Of a DNA stretch of 15,582 nt, positions 1 through 10,327 are shown piece by piece (position 1 is the stretch's first letter; every line of letters starts with the position of its first letter). The position numbers were made by a program, and so were the translations under genes. The stretch is from assembly GCA_003170995.1 (NCBI GenBank), contig PMXT01000040.1, positions 2,027 through 17,608 of the forward strand, read 5' to 3'. This DNA comes from Actinomycetota bacterium (lineage in GTDB: Bacteria > Actinomycetota > Thermoleophilia > Gaiellales > Gaiellaceae). The notes under the pieces are model-generated. The model had not been told where the DNA came from. It worked only from the letters and a program-made list of their open reading frames with translations, and searched no databases.

Positions 1-729
1 GAGATGCGCGGTCGTGACGAGCTGGCGCGTCTTGCCAGATCCTTCAACACGATGCTCGAGGCGCTCGAGCTGTCGTTGCGCTCCCAGCGCCAGCTCGTTG
101 CCGACGCCTCGCACGAGTTGCGGACTCCGCTGACGACCGCAAAGACAAACGTAGAGGTTCTGCGCCGAGCCGAGCTGCCGAAGGAGGAGCAAGAGGTGAT
201 TCTGCGCGACGTCAGCCAGCAGATCGACGAGCTGGCATTGATCGTGGATAACGTCGTCGATCTCGCCCGTGGTGTCGAGCCCAATCTGGAGGTCGAGGAA
301 GTGCGCCTCGATCTGCTTGCCGAGCAGGCGGTCGGGCGTGCGCGCCGGCTTTCACCCGGGAGCAAGTTCACACTCGACCTCGAGCCGTGCCTCGTTCGCG
401 GAGTCCCGAGCAGGCTGGAGCGCGCGATCGCGAACCTTCTCGACAACGCCTGCAAGTGGAGTCCGGCCGAGGCACCTATCGAGGTGAAGGTGAGTCGCGG
501 CACGGTGAGCGTTCGCGATCACGGGCAGGGCATCGACGATGCCGATCTGCCCCAGGTCTTCGACCGGTTTTATCGTGCGCCTTCGGCTAGGTCGCTTCCG
601 GGTTCCGGCCTCGGGCTGGCGATCGTGCGCCAGGTGGCCGAGTCGTATGGTGGACGCGTATCGGTCGAGCGCCCGAGCGATGGCGGGGCGATGCTGCGCA
701 TCGAGCTTCCTTGCCTCGACGAGGACTGA
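1..729 (+). CDS. Sensor histidine kinase, MprB-like (5' partial)
   Basis: This is the cytoplasmic catalytic part of a two-component sensor kinase, which autophosphorylates on His and passes the phosphate to a response regulator. The frame is open from base 1, so the sensor domain and membrane segments lie outside the window. Visible residues 1-30 look like the end of a HAMP linker (GRDELARLARSFNTML). The HisKA H-box follows (ASHELRTPL, phosphoacceptor His38 of the visible part). The HATPase_c domain comes next, with N-box (NLLDNACKWSP), G1 box (DHGQGID), F-box (VFDRFYRA) and G2 box (GSGLGLAIV). The H-box and N-box resemble mycobacterial MprB-type kinases; that comparison is from memory. Its response regulator is probably just upstream, out of view. 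The gene ends with TGA and is followed by a 297-bp gap, so it belongs to a separate transcription unit from rplY. The ligand cannot be guessed. Confidence 0.95.
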   Translation, partial: EMRGRDELARLARSFNTMLEALELSLRSQRQLVADASHELRTPLTTAKTNVEVLRRAELPKEEQEVILRDVSQQIDELALIVDNVVDLARGVEPNLEVEEVRLDLLAEQAVGRARRLSPGSKFTLDLEPCLVRGVPSRLERAIANLLDNACKWSPAEAPIEVKVSRGTVSVRDHGQGIDDADLPQVFDRFYRAPSARSLPGSGLGLAIVRQVAESYGGRVSVERPSDGGAMLRIELPCLDED

Positions 730-914
730 CCTCTCGGCTTGAGATCCCTGAAAGCCCGTTCCAACCGAGGCACTCCACCGTCTGGCCGCGCTCGGCGGCG
801 CGCTGTGTTGTTCCTAGAGCCTATCCCGCCGGGCCCGCGCGCCCGCAGCGGCTGACCCACGGCGCCAGTGCCCGTGTTCCTAGCGAAGGCCTGCTTGTCG
901 AGTGCCAGCGGGAG

Positions 915-929
915 CGGTAACGATTACCG
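915..929. repeat. Inverted repeat CGGTAA-CGA-TTACCG
   Basis: Two perfect 6-bp arms, CGGTAA (915-920) and TTACCG (924-929), flank a 3-bp spacer. The site lies about 85 bp upstream of the rplY -10 hexamer. The size and symmetry suit a dimeric repressor operator; as RNA it would be only a weak hairpin and no T-run follows directly. Function is inferred from symmetry only. Confidence 0.3.
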
Positions 930-1012
930 AGCAACCCATAGCAGTTCGCCGCCGAAGCCTTTTTTCTGGCGGGCGACTTCGCCTAGCCGGGCGCGCGATG
1001 CGTCCAGGTCGC

Positions 1013-1018
1013 TACACT
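1013..1018 (+). promoter_or_regulatory. -10 hexamer TACACT for rplY (leaderless)
   Basis: TACACT has the key T1, A2 and T6 of a -10 element. It is followed by 8 nt and then the GTG start of rplY, so transcription would begin at or within a nucleotide or two of the start codon. No good -35 is visible. The same geometry recurs at pyk, at the gene starting at 11377, and at three genes in the right third of the window. Confidence 0.55.
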
Positions 1019-1026
1019 TCGGCGCC

Positions 1027-1701
1027 GTGGCTGCAGAGAGAGTAAAGCTCGAGGTTCAAGAACGATCGCTACGCGGTAGCGCCGCCAATCGGCGCCTGCG
1101 TCGACAGGGGCTCGTGCCCGGAGTTCTCTATGGACAGGCATTCGAGCCGCGCGCATTCGTCGTGCCTGAGGCGGAGTTGCGCCACGCTCTGAGAGGTGAG
1201 CACGGAGCACACGCGATCCTCGATGTCGTCGTCGGTGATGAGAAGAAACCGCACTCGGCGATACTCAAGGACTATCAGCGTGATCCGGTTCGTGGCGGTC
1301 TGCTGCACGTCGATCTTCACGTCATTCGCCTCGATCGGCCGATTCAGTCCAGCGTCGCCGTGGCGCTCGTAGGCGAGGCACCGGGTGCGAAAGCGGGTGG
1401 CGTTGTCACGTCGTCGGCACGCGAGCTCTCCGTCGAGGCGCTACCGGCTCAGGTTCCCGATCAGATCGAAGTAGACGTGAGCTCGCTCGAGATCGGCGAC
1501 CTGCTGCACCTCTCCGATCTGACGCCGCCCGAGGGAGTTGTCTTCCTCGACGACGCCGACACTCTGCTTGTCAGCGTCACGCTTCCCTCTCTCGTGGTCG
1601 AAGAGGTCGAAGAGGAAGTGGAGGGCGAGGAAGTGGAGGGCGAGGGCGAAGCCGCCGAGGGCGAGAGCCCGACCGGCGAGGCCGAGGCTCCCTCCGAATA
1701 G
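1027..1701 (+). CDS. rplY: 50S ribosomal protein L25 (Ctc/TL5 family)
   Basis: Ribosomal protein L25 of the long Ctc type (224 aa) binds 5S rRNA in the large subunit. The N-terminal L25 domain (about residues 5-92) begins with LEVQERSLRGSAANRRLRR and GLVPGVLYGQ. The TL5/Ctc C-terminal beta domain (about 95-185) includes VEALPAQVPDQIEVDVSSL and the typical DLTPPEGVVFLDD. A strongly acidic Glu/Gly tail covers the last 35 or so residues. The frame stays open upstream to an ATG at 868, but that extension has no family resemblance. GTG 1027 gives the normal L25 start and sits 8 nt after a TACACT hexamer, so I prefer it and infer a leaderless message. The stop codon is immediately followed by the ATG of pth, implying co-translation; ctc-pth adjacency is widespread in Gram-positive bacteria. 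Confidence 0.95.
   Translation: MAAERVKLEVQERSLRGSAANRRLRRQGLVPGVLYGQAFEPRAFVVPEAELRHALRGEHGAHAILDVVVGDEKKPHSAILKDYQRDPVRGGLLHVDLHVIRLDRPIQSSVAVALVGEAPGAKAGGVVTSSARELSVEALPAQVPDQIEVDVSSLEIGDLLHLSDLTPPEGVVFLDDADTLLVSVTLPSLVVEEVEEEVEGEEVEGEGEAAEGESPTGEAEAPSE
1612..1641 (+). repeat. Tandem 15-bp repeat in the rplY tail
   Basis: GAGGAAGTGGAGGGC occurs twice, back to back without mismatch, encoding Glu-Glu-Val-Glu-Gly twice in the acidic tail of L25. The identity at nucleotide level points to a recent duplication within an already Glu/Gly-rich tail. Confidence 0.85.
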
Positions 1702-2307
1702 ATGGGCTGGTTTCGTCGAGGCGGATCGGTCTCGACGCTGGATCTGCTCGTCGCCGGTCTGGGCAACCCTGGACGCGAGTACGCCCGCAACCGTCACAAC
1801 GTCGGTTTCATGGTCGCCGAGGAACTGGCCCGACGCCACGACGCGCACTTCCGCGCCAAGTTCCACGGGCGACTGGCCGAATTGAGGCTAGAAGGAAGTC
1901 GGATCGCGCTGCTCACGCCCGAGACCTACATGAACGAGTCGGGCCGCTCGGTAGCTGCCGCGCTGCGCTACTTCAAGTTGGAGCCCGAGCGCCTACTTGT
2001 CGTCCACGACGATGTCGATCTAGAGCCTGGTCGTTTGCAGTTACGGCTGGGTGGGGGTCTCGCGGGTCACAATGGATTGCGTTCGGTCACTGCTGTGCTG
2101 GCGACGAGGGAGTTTCTACGTCTGCGTCTCGGGGTCGGCCGGCCCGGCCGTGGCGACCGGCGCTCGGTAGCCGACTTCGTGCTTTCGGATTTCGACCCCG
2201 ACGTTGATGCGAAAGCGATCGTTACCCGCGCCGCCGACGCTGTCGAGTTGCTCGCGGGAGAGGGCCTCGAAGCCGCGCAAGCCCGCTTCAACGAGCGCGA
2301 ACCCTAA
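1702..2307 (+). CDS. pth: Peptidyl-tRNA hydrolase
   Basis: Peptidyl-tRNA hydrolase (201 aa) cleaves the ester bond of peptidyl-tRNAs released from stalled ribosomes and so recycles tRNA in the cytoplasm. All family motifs are present: GLGNPG (Asn22), NRHNVGF with catalytic His32, TYMNESG (Asn78), HDDVDLEPG (Asp103), GHNGLRS (Asn124) and the LRLGVGRP segment. The N-terminus carries about 12 residues more than usual before the first strand (LDLLVAGLGNPG). The ATG directly abuts the rplY stop, so termination-reinitiation coupling is likely; a start inside the extension is possible but no better codon is seen. The following gene, mfd, is the same neighbour as in Bacillus (ctc-spoVC-mfd order, established knowledge). 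Confidence 0.97.
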   Translation: MGWFRRGGSVSTLDLLVAGLGNPGREYARNRHNVGFMVAEELARRHDAHFRAKFHGRLAELRLEGSRIALLTPETYMNESGRSVAAALRYFKLEPERLLVVHDDVDLEPGRLQLRLGGGLAGHNGLRSVTAVLATREFLRLRLGVGRPGRGDRRSVADFVLSDFDPDVDAKAIVTRAADAVELLAGEGLEAAQARFNEREP

Positions 2308-2341
2308 TTCCCGCCGGGTCGGGGGAGTAAAAGGCGCGGGC

Positions 2342-2347
2342 TACACT
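2342..2347 (+). promoter_or_regulatory. Possible -10 hexamer TACACT for mfd
   Basis: GGGCTACACTGCGCC lies in the 71-bp gap between pth and mfd and repeats the hexamer used by rplY. The mfd ATG is 31 nt beyond it, giving a leader of about 25 nt that can fold into a small hairpin (GCGGG 2354-2358 with CCCGC 2367-2371). There is no clear -35 and no Shine-Dalgarno before the ATG. Confidence 0.4.
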
Positions 2348-2378
2348 GCGCCTGCGGGACGAAAGCCCCGCCGAAGCC

Positions 2379-5300
2379 ATGGACCGTCCAGCTCTTCACG
2401 CCTTCGTACGCGAGCTCGCAGGTCACGAGCGTCTCTCGAGCCTGAGCGCCGCGCTTCCAACCCGTGCGCGCGTGTCCGAGCCGGCGTTGCCGCTGCTGGT
2501 CAGTGCCCTCCACGAAAGGCTCGAGCGGGCGCTTGCCGTCCTCGTTGCCGACGACGAGGACGCACGCGATCTCGCTGAGGCTGCGGGCTGGTTCATGGGC
2601 GAGAGCCGGGTTGCCTTCCTGCCCAGTCGCGGCGTTCGTTGGGACTCGGGGCTGGCACCGGCCGCCCATCTAGTCGGCGAGCGGGCGCGGGCGCTGGAGG
2701 TGCTGACCGCCGGAGGGCTCATTTACGTCTCGGCCGCGGCTCTCGGCGAGGGAATGCCGCCGCCGGAGCTCAGGCCAGAGGCAATTCGGTTGCGCATTGG
2801 TGATAGGAGAAGCCTGGAAGAAATCTCTCTCGATCTAGCCGGCGCAGGTTACGAGCGAGTCGAGAGGGCGGAAGAGCGCGGTCAGTTCGCCGTTCGTGGC
2901 GGGCTCCTCGACGTCTTCCCGTCGAGTGGTCGCGACCCACTTCGAATCGAGCTCTTCGGTGACGAGATCGAGCAGATGCGCGCCTTCTCGCCCTTCACGC
3001 AGCGCACCCTGCGCGAGGTGGAGGAGGTGCTCGTCCACCCAGCCGCCGAGTGGAGAGCCGATCTTGCCGGGCCGCTAGAGGAGAAGGGAAAGGCGACCGA
3101 GCTTCCCGCGCCGCTCGTGTCCCCACTCGCCGCGGTTCCCGATCTCGTCTGGCAGCGTGACGAGGTCGAGCGTGTCTGGCGCGAGGAGCTCGAGATCGAT
3201 CCCTTGCCGCTGGCGGGCGCGAGCGAGCTCGATCCCTTCCCGCGCGGGCAATCCTTCTCATTCGAGGCACAACGGCCGGCCATCGCCGCGCGCGGTCTGA
3301 CTGAGGCCGAGCGAGATCTCGGCGCCTTCGTACGTGCCGGCCAGCGCGTTGTGGTCGCCTTCTCGCACCGGGGTGAAGCTCTCCGCACGGGCGGTCGCTT
3401 GCGTTCGCTCGCGGCACCGCTGCTCGAACAGGGAGAAGAGCTGGCTCGCGAGGGCGAGCTCCGCTTCGCGGTCTCTCCGGCTCGGCGCGGATTCGTGTGG
3501 CGGGAGCTCGGTCTGGTTCTACTTCCCGAGAGGCAGGTCTTTCGCAAGCGCCCACCCCGTACTGCGCTGCGCGTCGGGCGAGCACTGCAATCGTTCGCCG
3601 ACCTGCGCCCGGGCGACTACGTGGTGCACGAAGACCAGGGGGTCGGCAGGCTGATCGCCTTCGAGACGAAGGCGGTGGCCGGCGTCACGCGCGACTACCT
3701 GCTGCTCGCCTTCAAGGGTGATGATCGCCTCTACGTCCCGCACGAGCAGATCGCCAAGGTGTCGCGCTATATCGGCGCCGACGGCAAAGCGCCCGCTCTA
3801 TCCAAGCTCGGCGGAAAAGCCTGGCAGCTGCTCAAATCGCGGGCGCGGGTCAACGTGCACGAGCTGGCCGGCGAGCTGATCTCGCTCTACGCCCAGCGCC
3901 AGCAGGTCGAGGGGGTCGCCTACGACCTCGATCAGGCGTGGCTGGAGCAACTGGAGGCAAGCTTCCCCTATCGCGAGACCGAAGACCAGCGTCAGGCGAT
4001 CGAGGCGGTGAAAGAGGATCTGGAGGCGCCGCGGCCGATGGATCGGCTGGTCTGCGGCGACGTTGGCTTCGGCAAGACCGAGATCGCCGTTCGCGCGGCC
4101 TTCGCCGTTGCGCTGAACGGCCGCCAGGCACTCGTGCTGGCGCCGACCACCGTGCTCGCCGAGCAGCACTGGAACACCTTCCGCGAGCGCTATCGCGACT
4201 TTCCGCTACGAGTGGAGATGATCTCGCGCTTCCGCAAGCCCGTCGAGGTCAAGCGCATCCTGGCCGATTTTCGCGAGGGCAAGATCGACGTTCTCATCGG
4301 CACGCATCGAGTGCTCTCGCGCGACGTGGTCGCGAAAAGCCTCGGACTCGTCGTGCTCGACGAGGAGCAGCGCTTCGGAGTCGCTCAGAAGGAGCTTCTC
4401 CGCTCACTGAGGCTGGAGGTGGACGTGCTCACCCTCAGCGCCACGCCCATACCGCGCACCCTGCACATGTCGCTCTCCGGCCTGCGCGACATCTCGACGA
4501 TCGAGACACCGCCGGAGGGACGCCAACCGATCAGAACCTACGTCGGAGCCTACGACGAGGAGCTGGTGACGAGCGCTCTGGAGCGCGAGCACGCGCGTGG
4601 CGGCCAGTCCTTTTACCTGCACAATCGCGTCGAGACGATTGAAGATACGGCGGAGCACCTGCGCCAACTCTGCCCCGGGCTGACCGTTCTTGTCGCTCAC
4701 GGCAAGATGCGCGAGCGCCAGCTCGAGGAGCGGATGCTCGCCTTCCTGCGTGGCGAGGCCGACGTACTCGTCTCGACGACGATCATCGAATCGGGACTCG
4801 ACATTCCTCGGGCCAACACGCTCGTGATCGAGCGGGCGGACGTTCTCGGGCTGGCCCAGCTCTACCAGATCCGTGGCCGCGTCGGCCGCTCGACCCGCGT
4901 TGCTCACGCCTACCTTCTCTATCCGAGCACCGAAGAGCTCTCGCATGAGGCTCGCATGCGCCTGGCCACGCTGGCCGACCACACCGAGCTCGGAGCGGGA
5001 CTCGCCATCGCCATGCGAGATCTGGAGTTGCGTGGAGCCGGCGAGCTGCTCGGCGGTGAGCAGTCCGGTCACGTGGCTGCCGTCGGCTTCGAGCTCTACG
5101 TGGAGATGCTCGAGGAGGCGGTGGCCGAGCTCTCGGGCAGACGCCGCGCTACTCCGCGTCCGCTCCGCGTCGATGCCCGCATCGATGCCTATATCCCCGC
5201 CGGCTACGTGTCCTCCGAGGCGCTCAAGATCGATCTGCACCGGCGCCTGGCTCTGGTCGAGGACGAAGACGAGCTGCGCGAGCTGGAGGCTTCCTGCGAG

Positions 5301-5579
5301 GATCGCTTCGGACCGCTGCCGGAGCCTGTCGCCAACCTTTTCGCGATCCAGCGCGCAAAGCTCGCTCTGGCTCGAATAAGTGCCGACTACCTGGTTTTTC
5401 GCGACGGCCGCATCAGCGTCGGCCCGCTAGTGTTGGGGTCAGGCGAGCTACGTGAGCTCAGAAGCCGTGTCGAGACGGCCGTCTACAGTTCCTCGAAGCG
5501 CGAGTTGACGCTGCGCAGTTCCTCCTTCTCCGCCGATGAGGAGTTGCTCGTTGCTATACTCGCGGCGCGCCGAGCGTGA
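2379..5579 (+). CDS. mfd: Transcription-repair coupling factor Mfd
   Basis: Mfd is a DNA translocase that removes RNA polymerase stalled at DNA lesions and recruits UvrA. At 1066 aa it is near family length. Order: N-terminal UvrB-like region (about 1-330); CarD-like RNA-polymerase interaction domain beginning near residue 409 ([15 protein letters not shown]) and running to about 470; RecG-like helicase domain with Walker A GDVGFGKT (560-567), DEEQ box (661-664) and motif [12 protein letters not shown] (about 685-693); second motor domain with [15 protein letters not shown] and the motif VI region [10 protein letters not shown]-terminal TRCF domain (about 900-1010). No motif is missing. The ATG at 2379 fits the family N-terminus. 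The gene lies 71 bp after pth with a possible promoter of its own, and its last 25 bp contain the -10 hexamer of the next gene. Confidence 0.98.
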   Translation: MDRPALHAFVRELAGHERLSSLSAALPTRARVSEPALPLLVSALHERLERALAVLVADDEDARDLAEAAGWFMGESRVAFLPSRGVRWDSGLAPAAHLVGERARALEVLTAGGLIYVSAAALGEGMPPPELRPEAIRLRIGDRRSLEEISLDLAGAGYERVERAEERGQFAVRGGLLDVFPSSGRDPLRIELFGDEIEQMRAFSPFTQRTLREVEEVLVHPAAEWRADLAGPLEEKGKATELPAPLVSPLAAVPDLVWQRDEVERVWREELEIDPLPLAGASELDPFPRGQSFSFEAQRPAIAARGLTEAERDLGAFVRAGQRVVVAFSHRGEALRTGGRLRSLAAPLLEQGEELAREGELRFAVSPARRGFVWRELGLVLLPERQVFRKRPPRTALRVGRALQSFADLRPGDYVVHEDQGVGRLIAFETKAVAGVTRDYLLLAFKGDDRLYVPHEQIAKVSRYIGADGKAPALSKLGGKAWQLLKSRARVNVHELAGELISLYAQRQQVEGVAYDLDQAWLEQLEASFPYRETEDQRQAIEAVKEDLEAPRPMDRLVCGDVGFGKTEIAVRAAFAVALNGRQALVLAPTTVLAEQHWNTFRERYRDFPLRVEMISRFRKPVEVKRILADFREGKIDVLIGTHRVLSRDVVAKSLGLVVLDEEQRFGVAQKELLRSLRLEVDVLTLSATPIPRTLHMSLSGLRDISTIETPPEGRQPIRTYVGAYDEELVTSALEREHARGGQSFYLHNRVETIEDTAEHLRQLCPGLTVLVAHGKMRERQLEERMLAFLRGEADVLVSTTIIESGLDIPRANTLVIERADVLGLAQLYQIRGRVGRSTRVAHAYLLYPSTEELSHEARMRLATLADHTELGAGLAIAMRDLELRGAGELLGGEQSGHVAAVGFELYVEMLEEAVAELSGRRRATPRPLRVDARIDAYIPAGYVSSEALKIDLHRRLALVEDEDELRELEASCEDRFGPLPEPVANLFAIQRAKLALARISADYLVFRDGRISVGPLVLGSGELRELRSRVETAVYSSSKRELTLRSSSFSADEELLVAILAARRA
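5555..5560 (+). promoter_or_regulatory. -10 hexamer TATACT inside the mfd 3' end
   Basis: TATACT is one change from the consensus -10 and stands out in GC-rich coding sequence. Transcription would start near 5567 and give a leader of about 37 nt for the lipoprotein foldase gene. No matching -35 is seen at the right distance, so this remains a probable rather than firm internal promoter. Confidence 0.45.
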
Positions 5580-5603
5580 CTTCCTGCGGGCGCTTTTATT
5601 TAT

Positions 5604-6632
5604 ATGAGAACCCGGCGCTTCATCGCATTTTCCGTACTCGCGCTTGTTGCAGCGACATTGCTTGTCGCTTGCGGAGGTACGAAGAAGAACGCGGTGCCGG
5701 CGGGCGCTGTAGCGATCGTCGGCAGCGAGCCCATTCTCCGCTCGCAGTACGACTTTTTTTGGTCTCGAGCGAAACTGGAGTACGCGCAGAAAAAGCAGGC
5801 TTTTCCTGCGATCGGAAGCACGGACTACCAAAAACTCAGGGACAGCGTCGTGACCTACCTCGTTCAGCAAGCGGCCTTTCGATACGAAGCAAATCAAATG
5901 GGCGTCAAGGTCACCAACGCGGAGATTCAAAGCAGCCTGGCGCAGAATATCGCTAACAGCTTCGGCGGCAGTCGCGCCAAGTTCGAGGCCGCGCTTCGCA
6001 AGGATCACCTCACCGAGGCGCAGGTAATGGATCAGATTCGCATGAATTTGCTCCAACAGCGTGTGTCTACGGAGTTGGCTGCGAGCGTCAACGTCTCCTC
6101 GGGCGAGATCAAGGACTACTACAACGCGCACAAGAGCTCCTATCAGGTTGGCGAGAGCCGTACCGCCTCGCACATCCTGCTCAAGACGAAGGCCAAGGCC
6201 GAGGACGTCTATCGACAGCTGAAGGCAGGCGCAAACTTCGCCGCGCTGGCCAAGAAGTACTCGATCGACAAAACCACGAAGGTGAGCGGTGGCTCATTCA
6301 GCACCCCCCTAGAGGAAAAGGGCCTGGTGAAGCCGTTCGCCAACGTTCTCTTCGGCAAGCTCAAGACCGGCTCCTTTTCGCAGCCGGTCAAAACGATCTA
6401 CGGCTGGCACATCATCCTCGCCACAGGCCCAATCGTGAAGGCGCACCTCCAATCGCTCAGCGAGGCCTCGGCCACCATCAAACAGACCTTGCTTACGCCC
6501 AAGCAGAACGATGCAGTCACGAACTGGGTCAAGAAGGCGCAGAAGTACGCCACGGACAACACGAACTACGCCCCGGGCTTCAAGCCCACGACGACCAGCC
6601 CGTCGACCGTCGCCACGACCACGACGTCGTAA
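5604..6632 (+). CDS. Parvulin-type peptidyl-prolyl isomerase lipoprotein (PrsA/SurA family)
   Basis: A predicted extracytoplasmic, lipid-anchored foldase (342 aa) that would catalyse cis-trans isomerisation at prolines in exported proteins. Residues 1-23 are a lipoprotein signal peptide: basic MRTRR, a hydrophobic core and lipobox LVAC with Cys23. A SurA-like N-terminal chaperone region spans about 35-150. The PpiC parvulin domain (about 184-275) carries ASHILLKTKAKAEDVYRQL, a SGGSF segment and the closing strand YGWHIILATG. The C-terminus ends in a Thr/Ser-rich tail after residue 325, as in many surface proteins. The ATG is 24 nt after the mfd stop with no good Shine-Dalgarno, so expression may rely on the TATACT promoter or on coupling to mfd. 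Whether it acts as PrsA- or SurA-type in vivo cannot be told from sequence. Confidence 0.92.
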   Translation: MRTRRFIAFSVLALVAATLLVACGGTKKNAVPAGAVAIVGSEPILRSQYDFFWSRAKLEYAQKKQAFPAIGSTDYQKLRDSVVTYLVQQAAFRYEANQMGVKVTNAEIQSSLAQNIANSFGGSRAKFEAALRKDHLTEAQVMDQIRMNLLQQRVSTELAASVNVSSGEIKDYYNAHKSSYQVGESRTASHILLKTKAKAEDVYRQLKAGANFAALAKKYSIDKTTKVSGGSFSTPLEEKGLVKPFANVLFGKLKTGSFSQPVKTIYGWHIILATGPIVKAHLQSLSEASATIKQTLLTPKQNDAVTNWVKKAQKYATDNTNYAPGFKPTTTSPSTVATTTTS

Positions 6633-6657
6633 CGCCGAAGGCGCCGCGGGGGCGACC

Positions 6658-8735
<2,078 letters not shown>

Positions 8736-8767
8736 GGGGGCGAGCGCCGCGGCGATTAGCTGAGTTG

Positions 8768-8797
8768 AGCGAGGAGCTGGTGCGCCGGCCCCTCGCT
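8768..8797 (+). terminator. Terminator-like hairpin after eno
   Basis: A long stem: AGCGAGG (8768-8774) pairs with CCTCGCT (8791-8797), and after one A/C mismatch GCTGG (8776-8780) pairs with CCGGC (8785-8789) around a TGCG loop. The downstream TTGAGATTTCC is only mildly T-rich, so this is not a textbook intrinsic terminator. Its place between eno and the independently promoted pyk supports a termination or 3'-end stabilising role. Confidence 0.55.
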
Positions 8798-8844
8798 TGA
8801 GATTTCCTCCCGGTCTCATACACGGGGGTGAAAGACCCAGACGC

Positions 8845-8850
8845 TAGGGT
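8845..8850 (+). promoter_or_regulatory. -10 hexamer TAGGGT for pyk (leaderless)
   Basis: TAGGGT keeps T1, A2 and T6 and is separated by 7 nt from the ATG at 8858, so the transcript would start at the start codon. If used, it excludes the upstream in-frame GTG at 8828, which would lie outside the message. No clear -35 is seen. Confidence 0.45.
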
Positions 8851-8857
8851 TAGAGCG

Positions 8858-10276
8858 ATGGCATCGGTAGAACCTCGTCGTACGAAGATCGTCGCCACGC
8901 TCGGCCCGGTGAGCTCGAGCCTGGAAGTCATCCGGGCACTGGTGGAGGCGGGTGTAGACGCTTTCCGGCTCAACTTCTCTTACGGCGAGCGCGCCGAGCA
9001 TGAACGCCTAGCCGGTTTCGTGCGCGAGGTACGGGCCGAGACCGAGCGTCCACTTGCTCTGATCGGCGATCTGCAAGGGCCCAAGATCCGGCTCGGTGAG
9101 ATCGATTCGCCGAGGATCTTGAAGGTGGGGGAGCGCGTCGTTCTGGCGGTTGAAGAGAAGGCGTCCGCCGACGAGTTGCCCCTGGCACCGGCGGCTGCGG
9201 TCAGTGCGCTCGAACCGGGCCACGAGGTGTTGATAGACGACGGCAGTGTGCGCCTCCGGGTCGAGAGCGTGTCCCGCGGCCGAGCCGTCTGCGCTGTCCT
9301 CGAGGGAGGTGAGGTCGACTCGCACAAGGGCGTCAACCTCCCCGGGGTGCCACTCGCGATTCCCTCGTTGACCGAGAAAGACCTCTCCGACCTCGAGCTT
9401 GCGCTCGAGCTGGAATTCGACTACGTCGCGCTCTCCTTTGTTCGCGCTGCCGCAGACGTAACTGCTCTGCGCGAGTTGATCGCGGGTCGCCGCTCGAACG
9501 CTGCCGTCATGGCCAAGATCGAGATGCCTCAGGCCATCGAGGCGCTCGAGGAGATCATCGCTGCCGCTGACGCCGTTATCGTGGCTCGCGGCGACCTGGG
9601 CGTAGAGGTCGGCCAGGTAGCGGTTCCACTACTACAGAAGCGGATCATCGCCGCCTCGCTCGAGCAGGCGCGGCCGGTGATCACAGCTACGCAGATGCTC
9701 GAGTCGATGGTCTCGAGTCCGGAGCCCACACGGGCTGAGACGAGCGATATTGCCAACGCGATCCTCGACGGCTCCTCGGCGCTTCTTCTCTCCGCGGAGA
9801 CGGCGATCGGCGCCCATCCGCTCGAGGCGGTGCGCATCATGGACGAGATCGCCCGGGCCGTTGAGCCAAGTCTCGGCTATCGGCACCGGCTCCCTCGCCC
9901 CGGCGAGCAGGCGACGGTCGGGCAAGCGATATCGAACGCGGCTTGCGACGTGGCCGAGCTGCTCCAAGCTAAGGCCATCCTCGCGCCGACCTTCAGCGGC
10001 CGCACCTCGGCGGCACTGGCTCGGTTGCGCCCGCAACGGCCGATCATCGCTCTATCGCACAACCGGCACATCCTGCGACGACTCGCGCTCGAGTGGGGCG
10101 TAATCCCGCTCGAGATACCGTCCTGCCCCAACGTTGACACACTCTGGCGGCGCTCGATCGAAGCGGCGCGATCGCACGGCCTCGTCGAGCGCGGCGATCG
10201 CTTGGTCATCACCGGAGGCACGGCCGTCAACGTCGCCGACTCGACCAATGTGATCAAGGTCGAGGAGATCCTCTAG
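8858..10276 (+). CDS. pyk: Pyruvate kinase
   Basis: Pyruvate kinase transfers phosphate from phosphoenolpyruvate to ADP, using the product of enolase, its upstream neighbour. Length is 472 aa. The N-terminal barrel starts with RRTKIVATLGP and includes FRLNFSYG. The signature MAKIEMPQAIE holds catalytic Lys220 and metal ligand Glu222; VARGDLGVEV holds metal ligand Asp246; TATQMLESM and PTRAETSDIANAILDG follow. The C-terminal allosteric-type domain (about residues 345-472) is complete. The frame could start at GTG 8828, but ATG 8858 matches the usual start a few residues before RRTKIV and lies 7 nt after a TAGGGT hexamer. I therefore infer a leaderless mRNA separate from the eno unit. A short hairpin (10276-10288) overlaps the stop but has no T-run. 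Confidence 0.97.
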   Translation: MASVEPRRTKIVATLGPVSSSLEVIRALVEAGVDAFRLNFSYGERAEHERLAGFVREVRAETERPLALIGDLQGPKIRLGEIDSPRILKVGERVVLAVEEKASADELPLAPAAAVSALEPGHEVLIDDGSVRLRVESVSRGRAVCAVLEGGEVDSHKGVNLPGVPLAIPSLTEKDLSDLELALELEFDYVALSFVRAAADVTALRELIAGRRSNAAVMAKIEMPQAIEALEEIIAAADAVIVARGDLGVEVGQVAVPLLQKRIIAASLEQARPVITATQMLESMVSSPEPTRAETSDIANAILDGSSALLLSAETAIGAHPLEAVRIMDEIARAVEPSLGYRHRLPRPGEQATVGQAISNAACDVAELLQAKAILAPTFSGRTSAALARLRPQRPIIALSHNRHILRRLALEWGVIPLEIPSCPNVDTLWRRSIEAARSHGLVERGDRLVITGGTAVNVADSTNVIKVEEIL

Positions 10277-10327
10277 CGAGCCTCTCGCGGAAGGACAGCC
10301 GCCCGGGGCTTAGAACTCCTTGAAGCC

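Larger units (their letters stand above)
730..1026. other. Gap between the kinase gene and rplY
   Basis: I find no credible gene on either strand; the short open frames here have no recognisable motif. The gap holds an inverted repeat at 915-929, a T6 run at 960-965 and the -10 hexamer of rplY at 1013-1018. No clear terminator for the kinase gene is visible. Confidence 0.6.

Noticed and set aside
954..976. T6 run with flanking GCC/GGC arms, possible terminator of the kinase gene
   Set aside because: The T-run sits in the loop rather than after a stem, and the only stem directly before it is 4 bp.
868..1026. N-terminal extension of rplY back to ATG 868
   Set aside because: The 53 extra residues resemble no L25 protein, and the -10 hexamer at 1013-1018 would lie inside the coding region.
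2995..3585. Long antisense open frames within mfd, and similar shadows in eno and pyk
   Set aside because: They are mirror frames of strongly conserved genes in GC-rich DNA, with Arg/Pro/Ala-rich translations and no motifs.
6511..6657. Long overlap start of mazG at ATG 6511
   Set aside because: The extension is Arg/Pro/Ser-rich out-of-frame translation of the foldase C-terminus and exceeds family length by 49 residues.
8828..8857. GTG 8828 as the pyk start
   Set aside because: It adds 10 residues not expected in the family and lies upstream of the TAGGGT hexamer that fits a leaderless ATG at 8858.
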